DNA of 64,000 nucleotides. Origin: an uncultured Selenomonadales bacterium. Lineage in GTDB: Bacteria > Bacillota > Negativicutes > Acidaminococcales > Acidaminococcaceae. The stretch lies in NCBI GenBank assembly GCA_900314855.1, contig OMWZ01000009.1, positions 1 through 64,000 of the forward strand, given 5' to 3'. Shown piece after piece: positions 26,104-35,367 of the stretch; within the stretch, counting starts at the first letter, position 1; every line of letters starts with the position of its first letter. The notes under the pieces were generated by a model. The model saw only the letters and a program-made list of their open reading frames with translations, ran no database searches and was not told the origin of the DNA. Made by a program: the position numbers and the translations under genes.

Positions 26104-27732
26104 TCAAAAGAAAGATGCGCTGACCACTTCCCCCAGGCGGAGAACCGCATGGTCCCCATCCTCGGGCGCCACCGTTATGGCGTACTTGCGCCGATCCAAT
26201 TTCAGGAATCCGTTGCGGACCGTGAACGCGCCGTCCTTCACCAGGATGTCCCCCTCCAAGAGGCGCACCTCGCCATTGGCCTCGCGCCCGCCGGCGTCAT
26301 AGAAGAAGCGGCCCTTTTCCGGCAGGGTGAAAAAGCCCGCGCCCTCGCAGGAATCCGCGGCGTTCCGGCCCAGCAGGTTCAGGCGGAAGTTCAGGAGGCC
26401 CGTCAGCTTGTTCTTCGTCAAAAGGGCCGCATCCACGCGGGACGCGTCGACACGGATCCGGTAGTCCCGCGCCGCCATGCCCACATAGCCGTCTAACTTG
26501 ACAGTGCCGCCGCCCAGGAGGCCTTCCGTTTCGCCAAGGACCAATTTTCCCGCCTTCCAGTCGAAGTTGCCTTTAATCCGTTCCAACGTCAGGAAATCCA
26601 ATTTGGCGGTATCCGCCGTAAAGGAGCCGTCGAGCTTCGGCTCCAGGGAGCTTCCCGACAGCCGGCCTACCAGGCGGAGCGAAGCCCCGCCCAGGACCAT
26701 CCCTTCGCTGAGGGCCTGGGTTTTGAACGCGTCGGAACGGAAGGTCAGGTCATACCCCGGCGGCAACGGTGTCCCGCGGCCGCTCGTGATCTTACCTTGC
26801 GCGGAAACCAGCATGCCGTTCAGCTTGCCGTCGAGCTTGCGGATCAGGGCCTCGCTGCGGTTCGCCGAAAAGTCCACCTGGGCGTCCTTCAGCGCCCAGC
26901 CGAAGACCTTGCCTTCCAGCTGCTGCACCTGTCCTTCCACGGTCAGGTGCCAGCCTTTGTCGTCCCGGGAGGCCGCGATCTTCATGCTCGGCACCGTGCC
27001 ACCGGACACGCTGATGTCCTTCAGCTCCGGATAAAGAGCCAGCAGGTCCGCCGCCGACGTATTCTTCGCCTCGCCCGTGACGGTCGCCTGACCGTCTTGA
27101 TAATCCATGTTGACAATGAGGTCGCAAGCATCCTTCCGCGCCGTCGCCGTCGAATGGATCAGGGGATACTGCTTGAAAGCCGTCTGCGTGGAAATTTTGG
27201 TCAGATTCACCTTTTTTCCGTTCGACTCCAGGTCCAGCAGCCCGTCCTTGATTTCCACAAGGCCGCGGAACTTCGTCGGCACAATCGTGCCGGTCTTCTG
27301 GTACGGTGTATTTTGTTTGCGGTCGGCGAAACGGACCAGATCCAGCAGATCCAGTCCCTTCCCTTCCTCATAGACGCCATAGAAATGAGGCTTGTTCAGG
27401 ACCACGTTGGACACGCTGCCGGTCCCGCCGCCCTTGCGCAGAACGTCGATAAAGTTGATGGACAGCGTCACCAGGGGCACCTCGGCCTTGATTGCGCCGT
27501 TGGGCGCCTTCCACGTCAGATCGCGGATTTCCACGTCGCCGGCCATACCGGCGCCGATGCGCTCATAGGAAATCCGCCCGTCGACAATGTTCTGATGGGC
27601 CAGCATCTCTTCGGTCAGTTTCGCGGCGGCCGTCCCGCCAATCTTGATCAGCAGGGCGATCCCGATGAGAACCACCAGGGCCGCGCCCATGACGATTTTC
27701 GTTTTACTCGAACTTTTTTCCACCAAAATCAC
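26104..27732 (-). CDS. AsmA-like envelope protein
   Basis: Probably an inner-membrane-anchored periplasmic protein of the AsmA/TamB type, a group tied to lipid movement or outer-membrane assembly in diderms. The 542 residues have one N-terminal span (about 13-30), then repeats of beta-rich segments typical of the group (GGASLRLVGRLSGSSLEPKL, IKGNFDWKAGKLVLGET, GLLGGGTVKLDGYVGM). No lipoprotein motif. The start is a GTG; a second GTG 9 bases on is equally possible. Last gene of the rarA-to-here run, 7 bases after ruvX. A second AsmA-like gene lies at 35.4 kb. Confidence 0.7.
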   Translation of the reverse strand: MILVEKSSSKTKIVMGAALVVLIGIALLIKIGGTAAAKLTEEMLAHQNIVDGRISYERIGAGMAGDVEIRDLTWKAPNGAIKAEVPLVTLSINFIDVLRKGGGTGSVSNVVLNKPHFYGVYEEGKGLDLLDLVRFADRKQNTPYQKTGTIVPTKFRGLVEIKDGLLDLESNGKKVNLTKISTQTAFKQYPLIHSTATARKDACDLIVNMDYQDGQATVTGEAKNTSAADLLALYPELKDISVSGGTVPSMKIAASRDDKGWHLTVEGQVQQLEGKVFGWALKDAQVDFSANRSEALIRKLDGKLNGMLVSAQGKITSGRGTPLPPGYDLTFRSDAFKTQALSEGMVLGGASLRLVGRLSGSSLEPKLDGSFTADTAKLDFLTLERIKGNFDWKAGKLVLGETEGLLGGGTVKLDGYVGMAARDYRIRVDASRVDAALLTKNKLTGLLNFRLNLLGRNAADSCEGAGFFTLPEKGRFFYDAGGREANGEVRLLEGDILVKDGAFTVRNGFLKLDRRKYAITVAPEDGDHAVLRLGEVVSASFF

Positions 27733-27739
27733 CTGTGTC

Positions 27740-28174
27740 CTAGATTCCCGAACCCCGGACCCGGCTCCGGCTGTCCAGGTAGTTTTGCAGGATAACGACG
27801 GCCGCCATCATGTCAATGACCTTCCGCCGTTTCTTGCGGCGCAGGTCCGCGTCCAGGAGGACCCGTTCCGCCGCCACCGTCGAAAGGCGCTCGTCCCACA
27901 ACGTGACAGAAACAGCAGAAAAGCGGGTTCGCAGTTCTTCCGCAAACGCTTCGGAAAGCTTCGCCCGCTCGCCGATGGTACCGTTCATATTCTTGGGATA
28001 GCCCAGGACGATCTCCGCAACCTCATATTCCCGAATCAACGCTGCCAGGCGGGAGAAATCCCGCTCCGGCGAGGTCCGGTGGATGGTTTCCACCCCGTTG
28101 GCGATAATCCCCGTCACGTCACTGACGGCCACGCCGATCGTCCGACTTCCCAAATCCAGTGCCATCACTCTCAT
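27740..28174 (-). CDS. ruvX: Holliday junction resolvase-like / pre-16S rRNA nuclease (YqgF)
   Basis: RNase H-fold nuclease implicated in 16S rRNA 5' maturation. The 144 residues show ALDLGSRTIGVAVSD with the catalytic Asp, VLGYPKNMNGTIGERA, WDERLSTVAAERVL and a C-terminal DMMAAVVILQNYLD. It overlaps ireB by 4 bases, the standard ireB-ruvX pairing. Confidence 0.96.
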   Translation of the reverse strand: MRVMALDLGSRTIGVAVSDVTGIIANGVETIHRTSPERDFSRLAALIREYEVAEIVLGYPKNMNGTIGERAKLSEAFAEELRTRFSAVSVTLWDERLSTVAAERVLLDADLRRKKRRKVIDMMAAVVILQNYLDSRSRVRGSGI

Positions 28175-28434
28175 GATTCTGTCCGAATAGTCGACAAATA
28201 ATGTTCCAGCAAGGCCTCCACCAATTCATACCGCTCATATTGACGGATTTTATTGCGGGCGTCGTTGAAACTGGTAATATAAGTCGGATCCCCCGACAGG
28301 AGATATCCTGCCAGCTGGTCCTTGGGGTCGTATCCACGGGCTTTCAAAGCGTCGCACACTTCGCGGATGGTCTGGGCCACCGGTGCCTTGTCCCGTTTCC
28401 GTTTAAACATCATGGTTTCCTCGGATATGCTCAT
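28171..28434 (-). CDS. IreB family regulatory phosphoprotein
   Basis: Small DUF965 protein; the enterococcal member is phosphorylated by the kinase IreK and modulates cephalosporin tolerance. The 87 residues include VAQTIREVCDALKARGYDPK, QLAGYLLSGDPTYITSFNDA and RNKIRQYERYELVEALLEHY. RBS AAAGGAG precedes the ATG. It is the standard neighbour of ruvX. No PASTA kinase gene is in the window. Confidence 0.93.
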   Translation of the reverse strand: MSISEETMMFKRKRDKAPVAQTIREVCDALKARGYDPKDQLAGYLLSGDPTYITSFNDARNKIRQYERYELVEALLEHYLSTIRTES

Positions 28435-28480
28435 GTTATCAACTCCTTTGGCACCCTCATTGTATCATATTTTTACGAAA

Positions 28481-28501
28481 CCGGTACTGTTTTCTTACCG
28501 G
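28481..28501 (-). terminator. Weak hairpin overlapping the addA stop codon
   Basis: CCGGTA, a 9-base loop and TACCGG, followed on the minus strand by TTTCGTAAAAAT. The 6-bp stem includes the addA stop. It may reduce but not block read-through into ireB. Confidence 0.4.
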
Positions 28502-31500
28502 CGGCACATGTAGTGATACGGACAGCGTCCGCAAGCTCCCTCCCGCGTCGTCGGGGCAAAATCCGCCTCGCCGCCCTTGCCGCGGATTTCCAGGCACAGG
28601 GCCTGGACCCGCGCCAGCCAACGGTCCTTTTCCTCGGCCGATGCCAGACCGACGCACCGGGGCCCGCGCAGATAATGGAGTACGGCCCGCGCCACCGTAC
28701 GGGGCGGCTGTCCTTCCGTGCCGCCGGACAGGTCCTGCACCAGTTGTTCCACGGCGTACCAATACAAGGCCAGCTGGTAAGCGTACCCCGGTTTCAGGGC
28801 GCCTTCCTCGTCTCCCCGCGGCAGCTGTCCTGTCTTGTAGTCCACGATTTCCCAGTTTCCGTCGCCGTCCCTGCCAATCGCGTCGATAGTGCCGGTCACG
28901 TGGAAGAGAGGCTGTTGTCCCGATGGGAACGGCAGGCGGAAATCGAATTCCGCCCGCGTCTGCTTCCGCGCAAATTCCCTGTAGAGAGAACTGGCGCGGT
29001 ACCCTTCCAGCATGGCGGGAATCCCGCAGGCCCCGGCCTTCTCCTTCCGTTCCGCCAGGGTCGCCCCGGCAACGAACTCATAGAGGGCGTTTTCGTAAGC
29101 GCGGCGCCACTCTTCCTCGCCAGCCAGGGTTCCTGTTTCCACGAACCGCAGACCCACCCGTTCCAAGGTGCGGTGAATCACGTGGCCCACAGCCGTCGGG
29201 GACAGTACCCCCGCCGGCAGCACGCCCGCGGGCAGGCTGGAAAGATTCCCTCGGGACCCTTCCCTCACCGCACCGCCGTCGACGATATCCTCCTGTTCCT
29301 CGTCAAAAAAAGGAACGATGTGTTCCACGTTTTTGTAGTAGAAACGACGCTGGCAGAATTCGTAGTCCTGCAGCATGGACGGCGTAAACTCCGCCAGGCC
29401 CGTCGCCTCATAGCCGGGCAGCGGGGCCAGGGCCTCCGCCGACAGACGCGGCGAGGATGGTGTCCTTTTCCCTGACCGTGTGGCTTTCGACGCCGGTGCG
29501 TCCGCCGCCATGTTCCGCGCGGCAGCCGCCGCTTGCGCAGCCTCTTCCTTCTCGGCGCCCACAAAATAGACCAGGGGGCGGGAGGCGGCCCGATTCCCCG
29601 GAACGTCGCCCTCTTCCCCGGCGTCCCGCTTCGCCTTCGCCATCAGGTCCTGGAGGCTGCCATAGTCATACAGTGCCCGGGCTGTCTCCATCCCGAAGGA
29701 ACGCTTGCCAGCCTTCGTGATGTGATACAGTCCCGTCACAAGAAGGCGTTGTTCCGCCCGTGTCAGGGCCACATACAGCAAACGCCGCGCTTCCTGTTCC
29801 TCCGCCGTTTTGCCGTCCTCCAGCAACTCCGTCAGGAGAGTACTCTTCACCGGATCGGAACCATCCCCCGAGGCGCCTTCATACGACAGGCCGACGCCTT
29901 TGCCGGGACGGTAGGCCAGGCAGGGAGTTCCCTGGCTGCCACCTCCCTTCTGCCCCGTAAAGGGCAGGGCCACGACGGGAAACTCCAGCCCCTTCGATTT
30001 ATGGATGGTCATCACCGTGACCGTATCGTCCGCCGCGGCCGTCGCCGCCGCTTCCTTGCTGTAATTCGCCTGCAGAAAAGCGAGCCGTTCGGCAAAGGCA
30101 GAAACGGTTCCGTCCTGCTCTTCCGCGAACGTCAGGGCCAGATTCCGGAACTTGCGGTAGTTGGCCAGCTTTTCCGTCCCGTTTTCCTGCCCGGCCAGCC
30201 GGGCCTCCGGATGAAGGATCCGTTCCATGTACGGCACAAACTGGGACAGATTCATGGCAACGCCCTGACGGTGCAATTCGTCGAGGCGGTGCACCAGGTC
30301 CCGTACAGGGACCGGCAGGGTCTCGTCCCGCAGCAACAGGCTCCACAAATCCGGCAACGTCACACCTTCCTTGTCCTCCGCCTCCTTTTTCGCCTGCTCG
30401 TAGTCGAGGGCCCGCTGCGCACACAGACGCAGGAGGAACGAATCGGGGACTCGGAAATAGGGCGAGCGCAGCAAGCCCAGGAGCGGACCGTCCTGATGGG
30501 GATCCGCCACAAAGGCAAAAAGGTTCAGCAAGTCGCGCATATCTTGACGGTTGTAAAAGTCGCGCCCGTCCACGACTTTCACCGGAACACCTTCCTCTTT
30601 CAGGGCCTGCAGCATAATCTGGATACTGCCCATGGTCCGCATGAGGATGGCCATGTCCGCGTAAGGGACGCCCTCTTCCTCGTGCAGTTCCCGCAGGCGG
30701 CGGCTCACGGTCCGGGCTTCCCAGGGGGAGTCCGTCTTGCCTTCCCGGAAATACAGTTCCGGCAAGGGGGCCTCCTTGTCCTCTTCCCGCCGAAAGGCGG
30801 GGATTTCCTGCGTTTCAGACCATACGTTCCGTGTGTCCGGGGACGTGTCGCCCCAGGTGCGCCGGAAAAAGTCATTGCAGAACGCGATGACTGGCGCGCG
30901 GGAGCGAAAATTCAGGGATAAGGACAACGTGACGCCGCCGGACTGCCGGATTTCTTCCTGGACTTTTTGGAATACGCTCACGTCGGCTCCGCGGAAGCGG
31001 TAAATCGACTGTTTGGCATCGCCGACGACAAACAGGTTCCTCCCCTTCAGGGTCTCCGCGTCGCCGCCGGACAGTAGGTACACTAGTTCCTTCTGGCGAT
31101 TGTTCGTGTCCTGGAACTCGTCCACCATGATGTATCGGAAGCGGTTCCGGTACCGGGCACACAACTCCGGCGAATGTTTCAGCATGTCCACGGCCCGCTG
31201 TTCCAGGTCATTGAAGGTCAGGACATTAAGCCGTTCCTTCGCCGCCTTCATATGGGCGGCAAACCGGGGCAGCAGCTCCTGCCAGGCCGCCAGGAGCTGC
31301 TTCTCTTTCGCCGTATTCCGCGCCGCGTCGTCCGGAGACTCGTACTCCGGCTCTTCCTGCTTTTTCGATTTGCCCGCGCCCGGTATTTCACGGGGATTCT
31401 CGGCACGCCGCAGGGCGTCCTGCCAGTCCGCCTCCGTCGGATACTCCCCGTCGGCAAACTGTTCCTTCAAGGTTTCTTCCAGGACGGAAGCGCCGTATTC

Positions 31501-32001
31501 GTCCAACAGGATCGACAGGGTTCCCCGGCGCGCCTCCTGAAGCACAAAGGTACGGGTTTCTTCCTGCAAAAAGCGGTCCAAATCCGGGTCCAGCAAAATC
31601 TGGAAGGCCGGATCAACATGACTCTCCAAAGGATTCATGCGCAGCAAGGAGCTACAGAGACTGTGCAGGGTCCCGATTTGCGTCCGTGGCAGTTCCTGTA
31701 TCCGGTTGCGCCAGAACTGCAGGGCTTCCCTGTCTTGTCCTGCCCCGCGCAACCGCTCCTGCAAGGTCTCGCGGATGCGTTCGCGCATTTCCGCGGCCGC
31801 CTTTTCCGTAAAAGTAACCGCCAGGATTTCCTGGGTGCGGGTCATGTTCTCCGGATGGGCCAGGCCTGTTTCCAGGATATGGACGAACCGTTCGGTCAGG
31901 ACCCGGGTCTTCCCGCTCCCGGCGCCGGCGGAAACCGCGACGTTGCGGTCCAGCGTCCGCACGGCTTTTAACTGTTCAGCGGTCAATTGCGGCATCGTCA
32001 C
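28495..32001 (-). CDS. addA: AddA helicase-nuclease with a C-terminal cysteine cluster
   Basis: Subunit of the AddAB double-strand-break resection enzyme. The 1168 residues carry UvrD-type helicase motifs (Walker A AGAGSGKTRVLTERF, motif II MVDEFQDTNN, VTVMTIHKSKGLEFPVVALP, YVALTRAEQRL) and a RecB-type nuclease with EIVDYKTGQ. The last residues have Cys1157, Cys1160 and Cys1166 (CGRCPYHYMC), with Cys883 in DYEFCQRRF upstream: the Cys...Cx2Cx5C pattern of an Fe-S nuclease, which is usual in AddB and not in B. subtilis AddA. Its start overlaps the addB stop by 4 bases. Confidence 0.93.
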   Translation of the reverse strand: MTMPQLTAEQLKAVRTLDRNVAVSAGAGSGKTRVLTERFVHILETGLAHPENMTRTQEILAVTFTEKAAAEMRERIRETLQERLRGAGQDREALQFWRNRIQELPRTQIGTLHSLCSSLLRMNPLESHVDPAFQILLDPDLDRFLQEETRTFVLQEARRGTLSILLDEYGASVLEETLKEQFADGEYPTEADWQDALRRAENPREIPGAGKSKKQEEPEYESPDDAARNTAKEKQLLAAWQELLPRFAAHMKAAKERLNVLTFNDLEQRAVDMLKHSPELCARYRNRFRYIMVDEFQDTNNRQKELVYLLSGGDAETLKGRNLFVVGDAKQSIYRFRGADVSVFQKVQEEIRQSGGVTLSLSLNFRSRAPVIAFCNDFFRRTWGDTSPDTRNVWSETQEIPAFRREEDKEAPLPELYFREGKTDSPWEARTVSRRLRELHEEEGVPYADMAILMRTMGSIQIMLQALKEEGVPVKVVDGRDFYNRQDMRDLLNLFAFVADPHQDGPLLGLLRSPYFRVPDSFLLRLCAQRALDYEQAKKEAEDKEGVTLPDLWSLLLRDETLPVPVRDLVHRLDELHRQGVAMNLSQFVPYMERILHPEARLAGQENGTEKLANYRKFRNLALTFAEEQDGTVSAFAERLAFLQANYSKEAAATAAADDTVTVMTIHKSKGLEFPVVALPFTGQKGGGSQGTPCLAYRPGKGVGLSYEGASGDGSDPVKSTLLTELLEDGKTAEEQEARRLLYVALTRAEQRLLVTGLYHITKAGKRSFGMETARALYDYGSLQDLMAKAKRDAGEEGDVPGNRAASRPLVYFVGAEKEEAAQAAAAARNMAADAPASKATRSGKRTPSSPRLSAEALAPLPGYEATGLAEFTPSMLQDYEFCQRRFYYKNVEHIVPFFDEEQEDIVDGGAVREGSRGNLSSLPAGVLPAGVLSPTAVGHVIHRTLERVGLRFVETGTLAGEEEWRRAYENALYEFVAGATLAERKEKAGACGIPAMLEGYRASSLYREFARKQTRAEFDFRLPFPSGQQPLFHVTGTIDAIGRDGDGNWEIVDYKTGQLPRGDEEGALKPGYAYQLALYWYAVEQLVQDLSGGTEGQPPRTVARAVLHYLRGPRCVGLASAEEKDRWLARVQALCLEIRGKGGEADFAPTTREGACGRCPYHYMCRR

Positions 32002-35000
32002 TTCCCCTTCCCATATACACTAAACCGGCAAAATGGGGCAGCCGGGCAATATTTGTCACAAGAAGCCTCCGGCGTCGGCCGGAATTCGCCCCGCTCGATC
32101 GAGGACAAAATCGCGTCGACGCTCTCTTCCAACAGCCTTGTCAATGCCTGAGCATCGTCCACGTCGGTTTCGTCGGCGTCGTCCTGGGGACTCCAGGGTT
32201 TGCCCTTCCCGTACATGGACGAGAGTCCCAGTTCCTGCTTCACGGTTTTCCTGTCTTCCCCCATGGCGTCCCTGGCATAGAGAAAATTGTTGGAACGGCG
32301 GGACTCCCTGTTCACCAGGTAATATCCCCCGCCGGCAACGACACCGCTTTTCAGCAGCGCTGCCGTGTCCGGCCGCGTCCTCCCGTTCCCGGGATTTTTC
32401 CCTTCCCTGTCGTTCCCCCGCGCCAGCTGCGCCGCCGCGTAGAGATACACGGGCATTTGCAGGTTCCTGTTCAGGAAGTCGGCCTGCCCGGGAATCGATC
32501 CCGTCTTATAGTCCGTCAAAAACAAACGGTTTCCCAGGGCATCCAGGTCAAGCCCCACGTTTTGGTCCACACGATCGATGCGTCCCTGGATGGCAAGCTC
32601 CCGGCCCTTTCGGGAAAGGGGCACCAGGAAGGGGACTTCCGCCGCCACGGGGATTAAATAGGGTTTCGGCTTCTTCTTTTTCCCCTGGGAGCTCCCGGAT
32701 ACCTGCCGCAAGGACAGTTCCTGCCGCAGCCAAGTGTCCAGGCGCTTCGCTAAGCGGGCCTTTTGGGAATCCCAGTAAGGACCGGGGACGACCTTGCCCG
32801 ACTGTTCCACTTCGTCACAGGCCTCCCGGAACAGGACGCGCAGCGTCTTTCGCAAAGATTCCGGGGTTTCGCCGGACGGATCCAGTTTCCTGTCGGCCAG
32901 CAGCTTGCGGTCTTCCTCCGTTTCCGGAGCGAACAGGGCCGTGTTCGTCAGGCCCTTGCAGCGATCCACAAACCGTTGGAGAACCGTGTGAATCAACGTG
33001 CCGACCGTCCCGCCGTCCGCCTCTTCCGCCAGGGCGTCGTCCTGCCGCAGGCCACAGATGTACTGGGACAGGAATCGGAAAGGACAACGGACATACGCCT
33101 CCAGGCGGGAGGCGCTGAAATGGTCCCCCAGCCGCTCCTGCACGATATGCCGGCTCGCTTCGTCCGCCAGGACACCTTGTTCGGGGAAGCAATCCGGTTC
33201 CTTGGGACCCGCTTCCGCCAGGGCCAGATCCCGCTCCTCCGCGCAGAGGGCGTCGGCCTCTCCCGCCGGAAGAAGCGGCGTTTCCACCGCCAAATCGGAA
33301 AAGAGCGCCTGCACTTCCGCCAAATAAGGCGACAACGTCTGGCGTTCATCCTTGTAGCACGTAAAGATCAAGGTCTCCCGAGGCGCCGCGCAAACCGAGA
33401 GAAAGAAATGCAGGTCCTCGTCGTACGATTCCGCCGTTCCCGGCAAATCCACGCCCATGGCCTTCAAAGACTGCCGTTCCTGGTCGTTGTAGATCCAGCT
33501 TTCCTGCCGCGCGTAAGGGAACTTGTCCTCGAACATTCCCAGAAGATAGACCTTGTCGAAGTCCGCCTCTTCCATGTTGGACGCCTCGAGGATTCGCACG
33601 CCGTCAGGCTTGCCACGTTGCAGGTCCACTTGCAGGTCCGCCGCCGTTTCCGTCAGCAGGGCCACGAATTCCCGCGGCTGCAGTTTCTGTTCCAGGGCGC
33701 CGATGCCGCCATAGTCGTTGCGGATATGCTCCAGCAGGACCCGCGCCTGCTGACGGCCGCCGGACAAGTTCTTGAACGCCGGCAGCGTCAAGGCGCCCTG
33801 CCGATACAGCGCGCCGGCCCGACGCAGCCACGGGTCCCCCTTGTTTTCCGCCGGGGTTGCCGACGAATCAGCGCCGGAGAACAAGGCCTCCACGAGGGCG
33901 CAGTACCCCTCGATGGGATGGGTGTTGGTCAGGACGGCGTCTTCCCACAGATCCTGGATAGCCGCCAATTCCGGCGGCAGGACGCCGCCTTCGCCCATAT
34001 CCTGCCACAGTTCCCCCGCATCCGTGTAGAACTTGCGCTTCATGGCCTCCTTAACCTTGTCGATACGAAACCCCCAGAGCAATTCCTGCAGGGGCAGCGT
34101 CAGGAAGACGGCCAGCTGCAAGGCCTGGTCCCGGCCGTGGCCCTGCAGGCTCGTCAAGAAAGCAAGGGCATACTGCAAAACCGGCGAGGCGCTGAACGAA
34201 GCCGTTTCCGGGAAACGGGCCGGGATGCCGTAGGCGTCACAGCCGCGCCGCAGGCCGCTGTAATCTCCGAGCTGCCGCACGACGATGGCAATACGCTCCG
34301 GCGTCATGCCTTCCAAAATGGAGCGTTTCGCGTCCCGCAGGACGAGAGACAGTTCGGCCCGCGCGTCGGCGGCTTGCCAAATCCGCACGTGCCCCTCCGT
34401 GGAAACCGTTTTCCCCACAGGGCGGCGAAACTGCTCCAAGAGCCATGCCAACGCCGCAGGGCGCCGGTCCGGCCGGGCCGGCGGCACCGTTTCTTCCCGT
34501 TCTTTGACGCTGCCCAGATCGAGGCGGCTGTCGCGGGACACGTTGTATACCGTGCCGCGGTAGTCGAGAGCCTCCTCCCCGGCCTCCCCGGGCAGGGCCA
34601 CGGAAACATGGCAGTGCTTCGCCAGGGCCAGGATGATCTTCCGCGCGAGGGAATCGAAACTGTGGAACCCTGCCACATAGATCCGTCTCCAGGGCAGCCC
34701 GGCGCCACTTTTTTCCGCTTGCAGGCACTGCAGGGCCTCCGTGTACAGGCTTTCCAGGTCGCAGGCCTTTCCCCCCCTGCCGGACAGGGACGCCAGGAAG
34801 GTGCCGTAGGCGCCGTAGATCGCGCAGATCGTTTCGCTGATATATGCCAGACGGTCCTTGTCCGGCATGTCGTTGTCCCGCAGCCATGTTTCCGTAATCC
34901 GGCGGAATTCTTCCGACGTCACGCCGGCGCGGCCCAACTGGCCGATCAAGGCCACCATGGCCTGGCGGAAACTTTTCTTCCGGGCCAGTTCCCGCAGGTT

Positions 35001-35342
35001 TTCCCGCTGGCGGTACGCCCGGCTGTCCGGATCCAGTTCCAGCAGAAACGTTTCATCCAGCAGCCGCTCCAGCAGCAGTTCCTGAGTTTTGCGGCTGATT
35101 GGCACGCGCTGTACGCCGGCAGGCGCGCAGCGGCGCAGGATCTCATGGACCAGATACTCGAAATTGACGGCGTTCAGCCTCCGTCCCCGCGCGCGCTGGA
35201 CCAATTCCCGCGACGACGCGACAAAGAGAGTTTTCTCCCGTTCCGTACCGCCGTAGGCCGCGGCCAGGTCCATCAACGTGTCCATGCCGCTCCGCCCGGC
35301 GGGGACAACAAACAACTCCAAGGCTCCCTGTTCCGTATCCAT
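31998..35342 (-). CDS. addB: AddB nuclease/inactivated helicase subunit
   Basis: Second subunit of AddAB. The 1114 residues show the UvrD-like fold without most helicase motifs, then the nuclease domain: FSASRLEAYVRCPFRFLSQY, GTLIHTVLQRFVDRC, LFLTDYKTGSIPGQ, and an end with Cys1095, Cys1099 and Cys1105 for the Fe-S cluster. The N-terminal Walker A, usually GRxGSGKS, reads GRSGMDTL, so the ATP-binding lysine is missing. I start at MDTEQG behind GGAAGG, 25 bases after the upstream stop; the longer frame has no homology. Confidence 0.92.
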   Translation of the reverse strand: MDTEQGALELFVVPAGRSGMDTLMDLAAAYGGTEREKTLFVASSRELVQRARGRRLNAVNFEYLVHEILRRCAPAGVQRVPISRKTQELLLERLLDETFLLELDPDSRAYRQRENLRELARKKSFRQAMVALIGQLGRAGVTSEEFRRITETWLRDNDMPDKDRLAYISETICAIYGAYGTFLASLSGRGGKACDLESLYTEALQCLQAEKSGAGLPWRRIYVAGFHSFDSLARKIILALAKHCHVSVALPGEAGEEALDYRGTVYNVSRDSRLDLGSVKEREETVPPARPDRRPAALAWLLEQFRRPVGKTVSTEGHVRIWQAADARAELSLVLRDAKRSILEGMTPERIAIVVRQLGDYSGLRRGCDAYGIPARFPETASFSASPVLQYALAFLTSLQGHGRDQALQLAVFLTLPLQELLWGFRIDKVKEAMKRKFYTDAGELWQDMGEGGVLPPELAAIQDLWEDAVLTNTHPIEGYCALVEALFSGADSSATPAENKGDPWLRRAGALYRQGALTLPAFKNLSGGRQQARVLLEHIRNDYGGIGALEQKLQPREFVALLTETAADLQVDLQRGKPDGVRILEASNMEEADFDKVYLLGMFEDKFPYARQESWIYNDQERQSLKAMGVDLPGTAESYDEDLHFFLSVCAAPRETLIFTCYKDERQTLSPYLAEVQALFSDLAVETPLLPAGEADALCAEERDLALAEAGPKEPDCFPEQGVLADEASRHIVQERLGDHFSASRLEAYVRCPFRFLSQYICGLRQDDALAEEADGGTVGTLIHTVLQRFVDRCKGLTNTALFAPETEEDRKLLADRKLDPSGETPESLRKTLRVLFREACDEVEQSGKVVPGPYWDSQKARLAKRLDTWLRQELSLRQVSGSSQGKKKKPKPYLIPVAAEVPFLVPLSRKGRELAIQGRIDRVDQNVGLDLDALGNRLFLTDYKTGSIPGQADFLNRNLQMPVYLYAAAQLARGNDREGKNPGNGRTRPDTAALLKSGVVAGGGYYLVNRESRRSNNFLYARDAMGEDRKTVKQELGLSSMYGKGKPWSPQDDADETDVDDAQALTRLLEESVDAILSSIERGEFRPTPEASCDKYCPAAPFCRFSVYGKGK

Positions 35343-35367
35343 CCGAACCTTCCCTTTCCCGCGGCCT

